64,000 bases of DNA from Acidobacteriota bacterium (GCA_003225555.1 QIAM01000001.1:1-64000); one strand, 5' to 3'. Counted from the first letter of the stretch, positions 1-8,090 are shown. Numbers and translations: made by a program. The notes: generated by a model from the sequence alone, not told the origin.

Positions 1-1379
1 GCCACGGCCAACACTCTCTCTTCCTCCCACGGCCGCCCGACAATTTGCACGCCGATGGGCAAGCCCTCGGGCGACTGTCCGATGGGGACGACTGCGGCAG
101 GATTGCCGAGCAGGTTGAACCATTCCGTGTAGCTCCAGGCGTCGAGGTACTGCACGGTTTTGCCGTCGATGGCCCAGCTGCGCTCGCCGTGACGGAAGGC
201 GGGAATTGCGGCTGCGGGACAGAGCAGAATAGGGTACTTCTGCATTTGCACGAAAAACTGTGCGCGGGCAGTGTCGCGGCGAATCCAGGCGTCGAGGAGC
301 GACTCGCCGGTATGAGGGCGCTCGGCGGCGGACCATTCGAGAAACTGCTTGAGGATCGGGCTGAGTTCGTGCTCGCGGCCTTTGGTCATGGGGCGAAGGA
401 GCATTCCGCCCGCAACCACGAAGAACTTGTGCCAGAGCAGGCGAGCTTCTTCGAGCCTCGGCGGACGGAAGGCGTCTACTTGAAAGCCCGCGCGGCGCAG
501 GGCTTCGGCGGCGGTACGCACAGCAGTTCGAGTTTCGGTAGTTACGGGCGTGCGGCCGTCGTCTTCGAAATAGCCGATTCGGAGTTTCTTGACTTCATCT
601 TCGCTGGGCCAGTGCAATGGCACGGGGGCTGCGCAAGTGTCGCCATCGTCGGCGCCCTGCATGGCTTCGAACAACACTTTCACATCCCCGACGGTGCGTG
701 CCATTGGGCCCACGACGCCTAGCAAGGCGAACGGGCCTGCTGAAACGGGATAGTGTCCGGTGGCGGGGATGCGTCCGGGAGTGGGCTTCAGTCCGCAGAT
801 GCCGCTGAAGTGGGCGGGCACGCGGATCGATCCGCCACCGTCGCTGCCGACGCCGCCGGCGGACATGCCTGCGGAAATCGCGGCCGCTTCACCTCCGCTT
901 GAGCCGCCGGGCGTGCGGTCGAGGTCCCATGGGCTGTTGGTGCGGCTGTAGAGCAGGTTGTCGGTTTCCCAGGCCATCAGGAACTCGGGCGTGTTGGTGA
1001 CGCCGAGCACAATTGCGCCAGCGTTCTTGAGACGAGAAACCAAAGGTGCGTCATGGGTGGCGACGAAACCCTGGCGGAGGCGGGTTCCGGCTTCGCAACG
1101 CAGGCCGGCGATTTCAATCGAACTCTTGATGCTGATGGGGACGCCGTGGAGTGGGCCGAGAGCTTTGCGGGACAGGACGGCGGCTTCGGCGGCTCGCGCG
1201 GTTGTCCGCGCGCGGTCGGCGTCGAGATGCACGAAAGCATTCAGTTGGGCATTCAGTCTTTCGATTTTAGTGAGGTGAGCGTCGAGCAGTTCGACGGGAG
1301 AAATCTGCTTCTGGCGAATTTGTTCCGCCATGACCACAGCGGAAAGGAGGGTCGGGGCGTCGGTAACGTGCGTTGGCAT
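1..1379 (-). CDS. Amidase signature family protein, partial (C-terminus off the window)
   Basis: Hydrolyses an amide bond; the substrate cannot be told from the sequence. Reading from the ATG at 1379, the protein begins MPTHVTDAPTLLSAVVMAEQ and has the amidase signature order: the catalytic lysine in PISIKSS, then the Gly/Ser-rich segment TPGGSSGGEAAAIS, then GSDGGGSIRVPA with the nucleophilic serine. This Ser-cisSer-Lys arrangement is typical of GatA-like and general amidases. The reading frame is still open at base 1, with about 459 codons present, so only a short C-terminal piece is missing. There is no gatB or gatC neighbour, so a stand-alone amidase is more likely than the tRNA amidotransferase subunit. 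Confidence 0.9.
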   Translation of the reverse strand, partial: MPTHVTDAPTLLSAVVMAEQIRQKQISPVELLDAHLTKIERLNAQLNAFVHLDADRARTTARAAEAAVLSRKALGPLHGVPISIKSSIEIAGLRCEAGTRLRQGFVATHDAPLVSRLKNAGAIVLGVTNTPEFLMAWETDNLLYSRTNSPWDLDRTPGGSSGGEAAAISAGMSAGGVGSDGGGSIRVPAHFSGICGLKPTPGRIPATGHYPVSAGPFALLGVVGPMARTVGDVKVLFEAMQGADDGDTCAAPVPLHWPSEDEVKKLRIGYFEDDGRTPVTTETRTAVRTAAEALRRAGFQVDAFRPPRLEEARLLWHKFFVVAGGMLLRPMTKGREHELSPILKQFLEWSAAERPHTGESLLDAWIRRDTARAQFFVQMQKYPILLCPAAAIPAFRHGERSWAIDGKTVQYLDAWSYTEWFNLLGNPAAVVPIGQSPEGLPIGVQIVGRPWEEERVLAV

Positions 1380-1531
1380 TCGAGTATTCAGTGAGATGCG
1401 CGGTCTGAGCGCCGCATTCTTTTCTTTCGCCCCTTCGGAGCTGGTTAACTTCGCCCTGTTGTTCACCCACGGCTTACGCCGTGGGCTGCATTCTTCCGCC
1501 GCTCCGCGGCTGGAGCTGTATTGCGAACATT

Positions 1532-2314
1532 TCATCGCCTCATTTCGCGGTCGAGCGATTGTTTTTCGTCTTCGGTCAGTGGGCGAAACGCTCCTTTGGC
1601 TAGATTGCCCAATTGCAACGGGCCGATAGCCACTCTCACCAGCCGGAGCACGTCCACTCCGAGGGCGGCGAGGATCCGGCGGATTTGCCGGTTCTTGCCT
1701 GCGTCGAGGATAATTTCGAGCCAGCAGTTCTTCTGTCCGGAGCGCAGGAGGCGCACTTGCTTAGCGCGCAGCGTGTTTCCCTCTTCCCTCTTCACTCCTC
1801 GCATAAGAGATTGAACCAGTTTCTCGTCGGCCACGATGCCGATTTGTACGTGCTAGATCTTTTCCAGACGAGTCTCAGGTGCGGCGATGCGGCCTCCCCA
1901 TTCGGAATCATTGGTCAGCAGGAGCAAACCTTCGCTGGCTTTGTCGAGACGGCCGACGGGCGCGACCCAGCGCAGGGCGCCTTGCGAGCGACCCTCCCCT
2001 TCCTCGGCCGGCGATGTTTCGTTCAATAACGAGTAGACCGTGTCCCGCCCTTTCTCATCGGAAGCTGTCGTCACGACGCCGCGCAGCTTGTTCACCATCA
2101 GATAGATTCTTTCCTTTCGGCTGATCGCCTGCCCGTCTACGCCGATGCGGTCTCGCTGCAGGCAGACCGGTGTCTCCGGGTCATGACGAACACTGCCGTT
2201 GAGCCGCACGCGTCCGGCGCGAATCAACCCAGCGGCCTGTGAGCGGGAGCAGTAGCCTAGCTTGGAGAGGGCGCGGGCCAGGCCGATACGGCGTGCGGTT
2301 TCCTCCGGCTTCAC
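1532..2314 (-). pseudogene. RsuA/RluB-family pseudouridine synthase interrupted by an in-frame TAG
   Basis: This family isomerises specific uridines in 16S or 23S rRNA. The GTG start at 2314 gives an N-terminal S4 RNA-binding domain (LSKLGYCSRSQAAGLIRAG), then the catalytic motif VGRLDKASEGLLLLTND with its aspartate. Reading meets TAG at 1853-1855, after LEKI. The same frame then continues for a normal C-terminus (HVQIGIVADEKL, then GKNRQIRRILAALG) to the true stop at 1532. Family members usually read LEKxYHV here, so a Tyr codon has probably become TAG by one base change. The rest of the frame is undamaged, which suggests a recent mutation, a sequencing error or suppression. Confidence 0.85.
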
Positions 2315-2340
2315 GGATTCATGCTAAATGAAGTGAGGGG

Positions 2341-2415
2341 AACCACGAAGGACACGAAGTTGCATGAAGGAAGGCAGGCCAGTTTCCTTCGTGTAACTTC
2401 GTGTCCTTGGTGGTT
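2341..2415. repeat. Dispersed palindromic repeat, family A (full copy)
   Basis: The left arm aaccacgaaggacacgaag pairs with the right arm cttcgtgtccttggtggtt around a short centre. The same sequence recurs as a half copy at 29555-29586 and as a diverged full copy at 32220-32299. All three lie 10 to 80 bp upstream of a gene start on the plus strand. Confidence 0.75.
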
Positions 2416-2494
2416 CTCGCTCTTGAGCACCATGCACAATTCCACGGCACTTGGTAGGATGTTCGTCGCCGAGTCATTCGCAAAGGAGCGGCCC

Positions 2495-2872
2495 ATGGCC
2501 CATCAACATCCTCCCCGCTTTCTGAAGATTGTCGACGACGCCAAAACGCGCGTGCGTGAGACCAATGTGGACGAAGTTAAGACCATGATGGAACGTGGTC
2601 AGAAGTTTGTGCTCCTGGATGTGCGCGAGGAAAGCGAATACGCAAAAGATCATCTGCCGGGCGCGATTCATCTTGGCAAGGGCGTGATTGAACGCGACAT
2701 CGAGGCGCGCGCGCCTGCGCTTGACACCGAACTGGTACTGTACTGCGGCGGTGGTTTTCGCTCGGCTCTGGCAGCGGACAATCTGCAGAAGATGGGCTAC
2801 ACAAACGTGATTTCCATGGACGGCGGGATTCGCGACTGGCGCGAGAAGGGGTATCCGCTGACCAAGGGGTAG
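2495..2872 (+). CDS. Rhodanese-domain sulfurtransferase
   Basis: A single-domain rhodanese of 125 aa, expected to carry sulfane sulfur on a cysteine in the cytoplasm. The family landmarks are FVLLDVREESEYAKDHLPGA near residues 35-52, and the active-site loop YCGGGFRSALAA with the persulfide cysteine about residue 87. The start at 2495 was chosen because AAAGGAGC lies just upstream and the domain begins normally from MAHQHP; the frame is open further upstream but runs into repeat A. The substrate is unknown. No molybdenum cofactor or thiosulfate gene is adjacent. Confidence 0.9.
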   Translation: MAHQHPPRFLKIVDDAKTRVRETNVDEVKTMMERGQKFVLLDVREESEYAKDHLPGAIHLGKGVIERDIEARAPALDTELVLYCGGGFRSALAADNLQKMGYTNVISMDGGIRDWREKGYPLTKG

Positions 2873-2876
2873 GCCA

Positions 2877-2925
2877 GTTCTCGGTTCTCGGTTCTCGGTA
2901 CTCAGTACCCGGTACTCGGTACTCA
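2877..2925. repeat. Short tandem repeat of the type ctcggt / ggtactc
   Basis: Between the rhodanese stop and the next ATG, the sequence repeats ttctcggt three times and then alternates ggtactcagtac-like units. Such low-complexity strings occur elsewhere here (52581-52637, 48340-48420). It occupies the whole leader of the transporter gene and ends 5 bp before its ATG, so no normal ribosome binding site is visible there. Confidence 0.6.
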
Positions 2926-2930
2926 CTCTT

Positions 2931-4256
2931 ATGAATCGTCGCATCTTCTTCTGGTCGCTCACGTCGGCACTCGCGGGATTTCTTTTTGGGTTCGATACGG
3001 TCGTTATTTCCGGCGCCGAAAAAACGATTCAGACGCTTTGGGGTCTGAGTCCGGGATTGCACGGCATTGCCATGGCGTCGGCGCTTTACGGCACCGTAGT
3101 TGGTTCCCTGCTAGGGGGCTGGCCTGCAGATCGATTCGGACGCAAGGCTACTCTGCTTTGGATCGGTGTTCTTTACTTTGTCGGCGCGGTGGGGTCGGCT
3201 TTGGCGACGAACGTTGTCACTTTTATCGTCGCGCGCTTCATTGGCGGATTGGGCATCGGCATCTCTACCGTCGTTGCCCCCATGTACATCTCGGAGATCG
3301 CGCCGCCCAAACATCGCGGACGGCTTGCCGGCATGTTCCAATTCAATATTGTTTTCGGCATTCTCATTGCTTTCGTCTCGAACGCTCTGCTCGCAGGCAT
3401 CGGCGAGAACGCCTGGCGCTGGATGCTGGGGGTAGCCGCGTTTCCGTCGTTGCTCTATGCGGTGTTGTGCTTTGGACTTCCTGAAAGTCCGCGTTGGCTG
3501 CTCAGCGGGAAGGGCGATCGTGAGACCGGTCTCGAAGTTCTGCAACGCATTGAACCTGACGCTTCGCCAGCCGAAATTGCGGCTGAGGCGGCCGAGATTA
3601 TCGCCGCGTCCTCGGAGCAGGCATCGTCGCGACATTTCTGGACGAGGCGTCTTCGCAAACCGATCCTGCTCGCCATCTTGATTGCCTTCTTCAACCAACT
3701 CTCGGGCATCAATGCGATTTTGTACTTCGCGCCTCGCATCTTTGAGCTTACCGGCCTCGCTGCCAAAGCGGCCCTGCTGCAATCGATCGGTATTGGCCTG
3801 ACCAATCTGGTTTTCACTTTTGTCGGCTTGTGGCTGATTGACCGGCTGGGCCGGCGCACCCTTCTCTACATTGGATCGTTCGGCTACATCGCCTCGCTCG
3901 GCCTAGTCGCCTGGGCTTTCTTTACCGGCCATTTCTCAATCGTGCCGATTTGCATTTTCGCGTTCATCGCGGCCCACGCGATCGGCCAGGGAGCGGTCAT
4001 CTGGGTTTTTATCTCCGAGATATTTCCCAACCGTCATCGGGCGGAAGGTCAGACCCTGGGCAGCTTCACCCACTGGATCTTCGCCGCCTTGCTCACAACG
4101 TTCTTCCCCAAGATGGTCGCCGCCTTCCCGCCCGGATACGTTTTCGCGTTTTTTGCCGGGATGATGGTGCTGCAAGTCATTTGGGTGAAGACCATGGTTC
4201 CGGAGACGAAGGGTGTGCCGCTGGAGGAAATCCAGAAACAACTCGGCATCGAATAG
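2931..4256 (+). CDS. MFS sugar porter family transporter
   Basis: An inner membrane secondary transporter, probably a sugar:proton symporter. The 441 aa protein has twelve predicted hydrophobic segments. It carries the sugar porter signatures: GGWPADRFGRKATL between helices 2 and 3, PESPRWLL after helix 6, the repeat motif DRLGRRTLL between helices 8 and 9, and VPETKGVPLEEI after helix 12. Length and order match the sugar porter family (XylE, AraE, GalP), but the sugar cannot be told from sequence. Several sugar-related genes are in the window (xylulokinase, GH27, partial GH88/105) but none is adjacent. Confidence 0.92.
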   Translation: MNRRIFFWSLTSALAGFLFGFDTVVISGAEKTIQTLWGLSPGLHGIAMASALYGTVVGSLLGGWPADRFGRKATLLWIGVLYFVGAVGSALATNVVTFIVARFIGGLGIGISTVVAPMYISEIAPPKHRGRLAGMFQFNIVFGILIAFVSNALLAGIGENAWRWMLGVAAFPSLLYAVLCFGLPESPRWLLSGKGDRETGLEVLQRIEPDASPAEIAAEAAEIIAASSEQASSRHFWTRRLRKPILLAILIAFFNQLSGINAILYFAPRIFELTGLAAKAALLQSIGIGLTNLVFTFVGLWLIDRLGRRTLLYIGSFGYIASLGLVAWAFFTGHFSIVPICIFAFIAAHAIGQGAVIWVFISEIFPNRHRAEGQTLGSFTHWIFAALLTTFFPKMVAAFPPGYVFAFFAGMMVLQVIWVKTMVPETKGVPLEEIQKQLGIE

Positions 4257-4356
4257 GGCACCCCATAAGGGATGTTCCGGCCCGGCCAATTCTCATTGAG
4301 TGCTAACACTGGTTACATCAACCGTGCCGTTGGCCTCTGCGTCTGTCCCTCCGAGC

Positions 4357-4740
4357 TTACCTTAGCTTTTGCGTGTTAGGAGTGTCATACTCCGTCGCCA
4401 CCGTTACTTTGGCGACCGCTTTTGCGGCGCGATTTTCCTCACTAGTCGCAACGACGTGATAAAGACCCACATGGCGGGGAGCTGTATAAATTCCATCTTT
4501 GGTTATGCGCCCACCGTTGCGCTCTTCAACCGCCCATCGTATTCCAGTGCTCTGAGTGCCCTTAACGACGGCTTCAAACGTCTGCGTTTGTCCCATGTGG
4601 ACGGTCGCCTCACGCGGATTGATGGTTACGGAAGCCGAGTCCTGCTTGGCACTTTGTGGTGGAGTCGGAGCGAAAGGAACGGTGGGGAGCGGCAATAGGA
4701 GGGCGACGGTTAGGACTGTTTGAAAGAGGCTCATCGACAT
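4357..4740 (-). CDS. Small exported protein with one Ig-like domain
   Basis: A 127 aa protein. It starts MSMSLFQTVLTVALLLPLP, a signal peptide, followed by a single Ig-like beta-sandwich repeat of the type acidobacteria use in surface proteins (ITINPREATVHMGQTQTFEAV type opening, then GIYTAPRHVGLYHVVATS). The start at 4740 is preferred because GGGGAGG lies six bases upstream. Such domains usually occur in long adhesins, so a stand-alone copy is either a small periplasmic protein or a fragment. The 8-bp target duplication of the mobile cassette lies about 65 bp upstream of this start, so its promoter may have been disturbed. Function unknown. Confidence 0.65.
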   Translation of the reverse strand: MSMSLFQTVLTVALLLPLPTVPFAPTPPQSAKQDSASVTINPREATVHMGQTQTFEAVVKGTQSTGIRWAVEERNGGRITKDGIYTAPRHVGLYHVVATSEENRAAKAVAKVTVATEYDTPNTQKLR

Positions 4741-4803
4741 GGCCGCCTCCCCGTGCAGTTTGCCATTCCACGCCTTCCTTCCGCGAGCGGCTTTCAAGGG
4801 GGG

Positions 4804-4811
4804 TCAAGGGG
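4804..4811. repeat. Target site duplication, left copy (TCAAGGGG)
   Basis: TCAAGGGG directly abuts the outer end of the left inverted repeat at 4812. An identical 8-mer follows the right inverted repeat at 6190-6197. The left copy lies in a short G-rich stretch in which TCAAGGGG-like sequence occurs twice. Confidence 0.7.
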
Positions 4812-4834
4812 GGTAGTGTCCTAACACTGCGTTG

Positions 4835-4990
4835 CTAGGTCTTTGGCACGGTCGGGACCCTCTTAGCGCTAACTTTGAGCAAGTAGCATCCCTCGTGGAC
4901 AGCCTTGCCGTATTCATCCGCCCTGCTGGTTTCAAGAGAGACGGGTTTGTTACAGAGGGAGCATATGGGGAAAGGTGTAATGTTTGGCAT
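4835..4990 (-). CDS. Small Cys-rich protein (CSLC / HEGC type), possible zinc knuckle
   Basis: A 51 aa protein starting MPNITPFPICSLCNKPV, with the pattern C-x2-C followed about 22 residues later by H-x2-C in GKAVHEGCYLLK, which could bind one zinc. The start at 4990 was chosen because TGGAGG lies ten bases upstream; the frame is open further but without a good signal. The 3' end lies inside the left inverted repeat of the cassette. A frameshifted paralogue follows at 5138-5413. Similar short proteins are common in acidobacterial genomes. Function unknown. Confidence 0.6.
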   Translation of the reverse strand: MPNITPFPICSLCNKPVSLETSRADEYGKAVHEGCYLLKVSAKRVPTVPKT

Positions 4991-5121
4991 AGCTAGATGG
5001 CCTCCAGCCCCAGATGACGATGGATTATCGGTTGCACAGGAGACCGACGCCTTGGGCTGGGCGCGGCGGAGGGATGTGTAAGAGACTCTCAAAGTCTAGC
5101 AGGGGACTAGAGAATTGCAAG

Positions 5122-5143
5122 TCCTAATGGTGCGTTGTTAGGA
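5122..5143. repeat. Internal hairpin resembling the cassette end
   Basis: TCCTAA (5122-5127) and TTAGGA (5138-5143) form a perfect 6-bp inverted repeat around tggtgcgttg. Sequence and order match the cassette end (gTCCTAAcactgcgttgcTAGG at 4819-4839). It overlaps the stop of the paralogue at 5138 and may act as a 3' hairpin or as an internal recombination end. Confidence 0.5.
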
Positions 5144-5413
5144 TTTGCGGGATGTTAGCAACTGCTTCCTAGCTCGCTCGAACTTGAGTTTGGCTTCCGC
5201 TGCTAGACTTTCTCTTTCGTACTGGGACATGCTGCTGGGGTAGTCGAGAATATTCGAGGAAGGATGTGTGTCTCTGAGTGACTCTAGCGACGTAGCATTC
5301 TTCGTGGACCGCTTTCCCGTTTTCATTTGTCTTCGCACTTTCAAGCTTTCAAGCTCCACAGGTAGATTACAAAGGGAGCACGCTATGAACTGTGTGATGG
5401 TGATACCAAACAC
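5138..5413 (-). pseudogene. Frameshifted paralogue of the small Cys-rich protein
   Basis: From a GTG at 5413 the frame reads FGITITQFIACSLCNLPVELES, aligning with the neighbour's ITPFPICSLCNKPVSLE. The expected continuation (TNENGKAVHEECYVARVT, matching EYGKAVHEGCYLLKV) is found only in a shifted frame, so one base is missing near 5320. A second shift near 5270 appears to restore the original frame for an amphipathic tail, MSQYERESLAAEAKLKFERA. The copy is probably decayed, though sequencing errors cannot be excluded. It lies between two internal cassette-end repeats and is best seen as a tandem duplicate of the upstream unit. Confidence 0.65.
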
Positions 5414-5489
5414 TTCTCAGGACAGTAATCGTATCCCAGAGTAATGGATTTGGTCGGTACGGTGGCGCACGGGCAAGGAGTCTTTGTTG

Positions 5490-5648
5490 CTAGGATTTGG
5501 GAGGAGTGGGCGGTGGGATCACTTCATCAAGGATTTGATTGAGTTCCTGAACAAGCTCAATGTATTTGTCGGGATCTGTTTCTTCTATCACTTTCTTCGC
5601 GAGTTCTTTGATGTGCCCGAATTGATCATCGGTGATCACGGGGAGCAT
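5490..5648 (-). CDS. Short helical protein, family Hel-1 (member 1)
   Basis: A 52 aa protein. Residues 11-42 read GHIKELAKKVIEETDPDKYI then ELVQELNQILDE, two predicted amphipathic helices around a DPDK turn, with a proline-rich tail. It shares the pattern L-x2-(L/C)-x-x-A...E-x-D-P-x-K-(L/F/Y)-x-x-(I/L)-V-x-(Q/E)-(I/L)-N-x-(I/L)-L-(E/D) with products at 50792, 51746, 60846 and 61056. ATG at 5648 is the only sensible start; no strong ribosome site is visible. It is passenger DNA within the inverted-repeat cassette. Function unknown. Confidence 0.55.
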   Translation of the reverse strand: MLPVITDDQFGHIKELAKKVIEETDPDKYIELVQELNQILDEVIPPPTPPKS

Positions 5649-5660
5649 TGTACAGCGGGC

Positions 5661-6177
5661 CTAGCGGGCGGAATAACTCTGATAGCAACCACGATAGGTA
5701 TCGCCAGCGGGTACCTGTCGCTTTTGCCCAAGGTAACCGCCGTACAAAACCAAGCTCTCGACCCGAGTGACCCCTTCTCGACTCCGTTTGTTGCTCAAAC
5801 GAGGGACCCCTCGGGATCAATAACGTAACATTCGTCTGCGCCCTGAAGAATGTCGTGACTCTTGAAGGAAACACATTCGGAGGAAATGACATATCGGCGT
5901 CTAAGCTGGACGTGAAAGGAATGGAGGTCGGAGAGAGAACCACCGTTCCTTGTGGTTTCTCCGGCTTGGCTAAGATAGCACCGAGGATCGCTTCACCTAC
6001 GCAGACATTGTGCTCGAAGTCGAGTTTCGTTCCGATTTCGTCTTTTGGCGCACCCGTAGAAACTTCCGTTTCAAGACAGTAAAAGGTAGCGACGGTCGGT
6101 TGTATTGGTACCCGTTCGCCTACGATCGGACGCCAGAAGGGAAAACTGATGCCGCGAATGGAATAGCAACGCATTAA
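5661..6177 (+). pseudogene. Membrane-anchored hypothetical protein broken by two frameshifts
   Basis: Three consecutive plus-strand frames join into one plausible protein. The first gives a transmembrane helix (LAGGITLIATTIGIASGYLS) and a linker ending DPSDPFSTPFV. A one-base shift near 5790 leads to NEGPLGINNVTFVCALKNVV and ERTTVPCGFSGL. A second shift near 5970 leads to DRFTYADIVLEVEFRSDFVF, then GRLYWYPFAYDRTPEGK and a stop at 6175. Both shifts go the same way and fit one-base deletions. The exact start is not clear. The arrangement (anchor plus a small extracytoplasmic sandwich beginning with a DPF-type segment) resembles small acidobacterial membrane proteins of unknown role. Confidence 0.55.
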
Positions 6178-6189
6178 TAGGACACTACC

Positions 6190-6197
6190 TCAAGGGG
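6190..6197. repeat. Target site duplication, right copy (TCAAGGGG)
   Basis: TCAAGGGG immediately follows the terminal CACTACC of the right inverted repeat and is identical to 4804-4811. Confidence 0.7.
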
Positions 6198-6350
6198 TGC
6201 CAGTCAGCGACTCGAAAGAAAACAGTTGTTGGCGTAATATCGCTTTTACACTTATCCTATTTCCCGGCGACAACGTCGGACACCTCAACGCAATAGAAGC
6301 CTTCACAGTCGGGTTATGCCAATGCAATGCTGCCGGAAATCGAAAGGGTT

Positions 6351-8090
6351 TCAGGGCCGCGTCAAAGCGGGCAGCGCCACCTTCTGCTGAATCCCTGTCC
6401 CCTCGACAATCGTGTAAATGAAGTCCGCCGGGACGTCCCGCGAGATTTCGGTTTCGCCGTTCGGCCAGCGGATGGTGACCTCGCTCATCTTGTCATTTGC
6501 TCCCAGTCCGAAATGCACCCTCAAATCGTTCTGTGAAATGTAGCTCCCACCTCCGCGCACTTCGTCGAACTGCACGAGCGGACCGGCCTTCACAGTGATT
6601 CGCGCACCGATGGCCGCTTTGTTGCTCTTCATCCCCACCAGTTTGAACAAGACACGGTGATTTGGACTTTGATTGCGGTTGATCAAGAGTGACGGCGGGT
6701 CACCCACGTTGAGCACCACGATATCGACGCTGCCATCGTTGTTGAAGTCCCCGAAGGCGGCGCCGCGGCGGGACTGCACCGGCAGCTTCGCGAGCGCGGA
6801 GGAAACGTCTTCGAAAGTCCCATCGCGGTGATTGCGGAAAAGCACGAGCGGTTGGCGGTAAGGGGTGCCTCCCGGAATGGTGTCGACTTGCGGATAGACG
6901 TGCCCGCTGGAGACGAAAACATCGAGCCAGCCGTCGTTGTCCATGTCGAAGAATGACGTGCCCCAACTCACCAGCGGATAGGTGGGCTTCATCACCTTGG
7001 CGCGCACGCTGACGTCGGCGAAGGTGTCCTTTCCCAAGTTGTGATAAAGGGTGGATCCCTGTTCGACAAAGTTGGTCACGAACATCGACAGGCGGCCTTC
7101 GTGAAGATAGTCGCCCCAGGCAACACCCATGGAGCCTTGCTGCATGCCGTCGCCACTTAAGGCAACGCCGGAGAGCAGGCCGACATCTTCGAAGGTTCCG
7201 TCATGCTTGTTGCGGTAGAGAAAGTTCGGGCCGGCATCGTTGGCGACGTAGAGGTCGGGCCAGGCGTCGTTGTCGTAGTCGCCCCAGGTTGCGCCCAGTC
7301 CGTAGTAGTGCGCGGGATCGTCGACGCCGGCTTTCTTCGAGACCTCTTCAAACGTGCCGTCGCCCTTGTTGTGAAAGAGCAAGTCGGACTCGCCCGGTAG
7401 ACCCCACGGTCCACACTGCACCAGCACACCTTTGAATTTACAAAAACGCGGATCGTTGCCAAACTCGGGCAGCTTGTCGATATCGACGTGGACGTAACGC
7501 GAGACGAAGAGATCGACGCGGCCATCGCGATCGTAGTCGGCCCAGGCTGCGCCGGTGCTGAAGCCACCAGCGGCGACGCCGGCTTTATCAGTGACGTCTT
7601 CGAATTTGCAATTGCCGAGATTGTGGTAGAGCGCATCGCCGCCGAATCCGCTGACGTAGATATCCTGCCAGCCGTCGTTGTCAAAGTCGGCGACGGCGAT
7701 GCCCATGCCCCATCCTTTGCGGGTCAGGCCGGCTTGTTTGGTGATGTCGGTGAACTTCAGGTCGCTTCCGCGGGAATCACTATCCTGATGGTAGAGCGTA
7801 ATCAGCGGGTCGCCGCCCTTGCGATAGCGCTCGACGGTGGAACCGTTCACGGTGATGATGTCGAGCTTGCCGTCGTTGTCGCAGTCGATCAAACCGACGC
7901 CGCCGCTCATGGATTCCACGATGTACTTTTTGTCAGGAGATGAAATGTGCGGGACGGTCAGTCCGGCTTGCTGGGCGATGTCCTCGAATTGAGGGACCGG
8001 GGGCAGCGCGAGTTGAGACTTCGCAGGAGCCGTCGCGCTCTGCGCGATGACCGCGAACAAGGTGACGCGCAGGGAGAACCGGAGGTCCAT
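6351..8090 (-). CDS. CRTAC1-type FG-GAP/VCBS repeat protein with ASPIC/UnbV C-terminus
   Basis: A 579 aa exported protein. After a signal peptide (LRVTLFAVIAQSATAPA) come at least six beta-propeller blades, each carrying a calcium-type loop such as DCDNDGKLDI, DFDNDGWQDI, DYDRDGRVDL, DYDNDAWPDLY and DMDNDGWLDV. The last about 90 residues form the ASPIC/UnbV domain (VGMKSNKAAIGARITVKAG, then VRGGGSYISQNDLRVHFGLG). Such proteins are abundant in Acidobacteria and Planctomycetes and are thought to act outside the cell; their ligands are unknown. The gene stands alone, with its start at 8090 and a leader shared with a divergent ABC transporter operon. Confidence 0.92.
   Translation of the reverse strand: MDLRFSLRVTLFAVIAQSATAPAKSQLALPPVPQFEDIAQQAGLTVPHISSPDKKYIVESMSGGVGLIDCDNDGKLDIITVNGSTVERYRKGGDPLITLYHQDSDSRGSDLKFTDITKQAGLTRKGWGMGIAVADFDNDGWQDIYVSGFGGDALYHNLGNCKFEDVTDKAGVAAGGFSTGAAWADYDRDGRVDLFVSRYVHVDIDKLPEFGNDPRFCKFKGVLVQCGPWGLPGESDLLFHNKGDGTFEEVSKKAGVDDPAHYYGLGATWGDYDNDAWPDLYVANDAGPNFLYRNKHDGTFEDVGLLSGVALSGDGMQQGSMGVAWGDYLHEGRLSMFVTNFVEQGSTLYHNLGKDTFADVSVRAKVMKPTYPLVSWGTSFFDMDNDGWLDVFVSSGHVYPQVDTIPGGTPYRQPLVLFRNHRDGTFEDVSSALAKLPVQSRRGAAFGDFNNDGSVDIVVLNVGDPPSLLINRNQSPNHRVLFKLVGMKSNKAAIGARITVKAGPLVQFDEVRGGGSYISQNDLRVHFGLGANDKMSEVTIRWPNGETEISRDVPADFIYTIVEGTGIQQKVALPALTRP

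Larger units (their letters stand above)
4812..6189. mobile_element. Inverted-repeat-bounded cassette without transposase, carrying small genes
   Basis: The ends are 26-bp inverted repeats starting GGTAGTGTCCTA and closing TGCGTTGCTA (4812-4837 against 6164-6189 on the opposite strand), with 23 of 26 positions identical. They are flanked by a perfect 8-bp direct duplication. Inside are no transposase-like frames but four small genes: a Cys-x-x-Cys protein, its frameshifted paralogue, a short helical protein and a twice-frameshifted membrane protein. Sequences resembling the inner half of the repeat recur inside at 5119-5143 and 5475-5497, at the 3' ends of the internal minus-strand genes. This looks like a non-autonomous, passenger-carrying insertion moved by a transposase in trans. 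Confidence 0.7.

Noticed and set aside
5122..5143. Integron attC site
   Set aside because: The hairpin with TCCTAA and TTAGGA looks attC-like, but the R boxes (RYYYAAC and GTTRRRY) do not fit and there is no integrase.
5626..6174. 182-codon minus-strand frame across the cassette
   Set aside because: It is antisense to a plus-strand protein that reads sensibly in three joined frames (transmembrane helix, DPFSTPF, GRLYWYPFAY), and it overlaps the Hel-1 gene. I regard it as a shadow.
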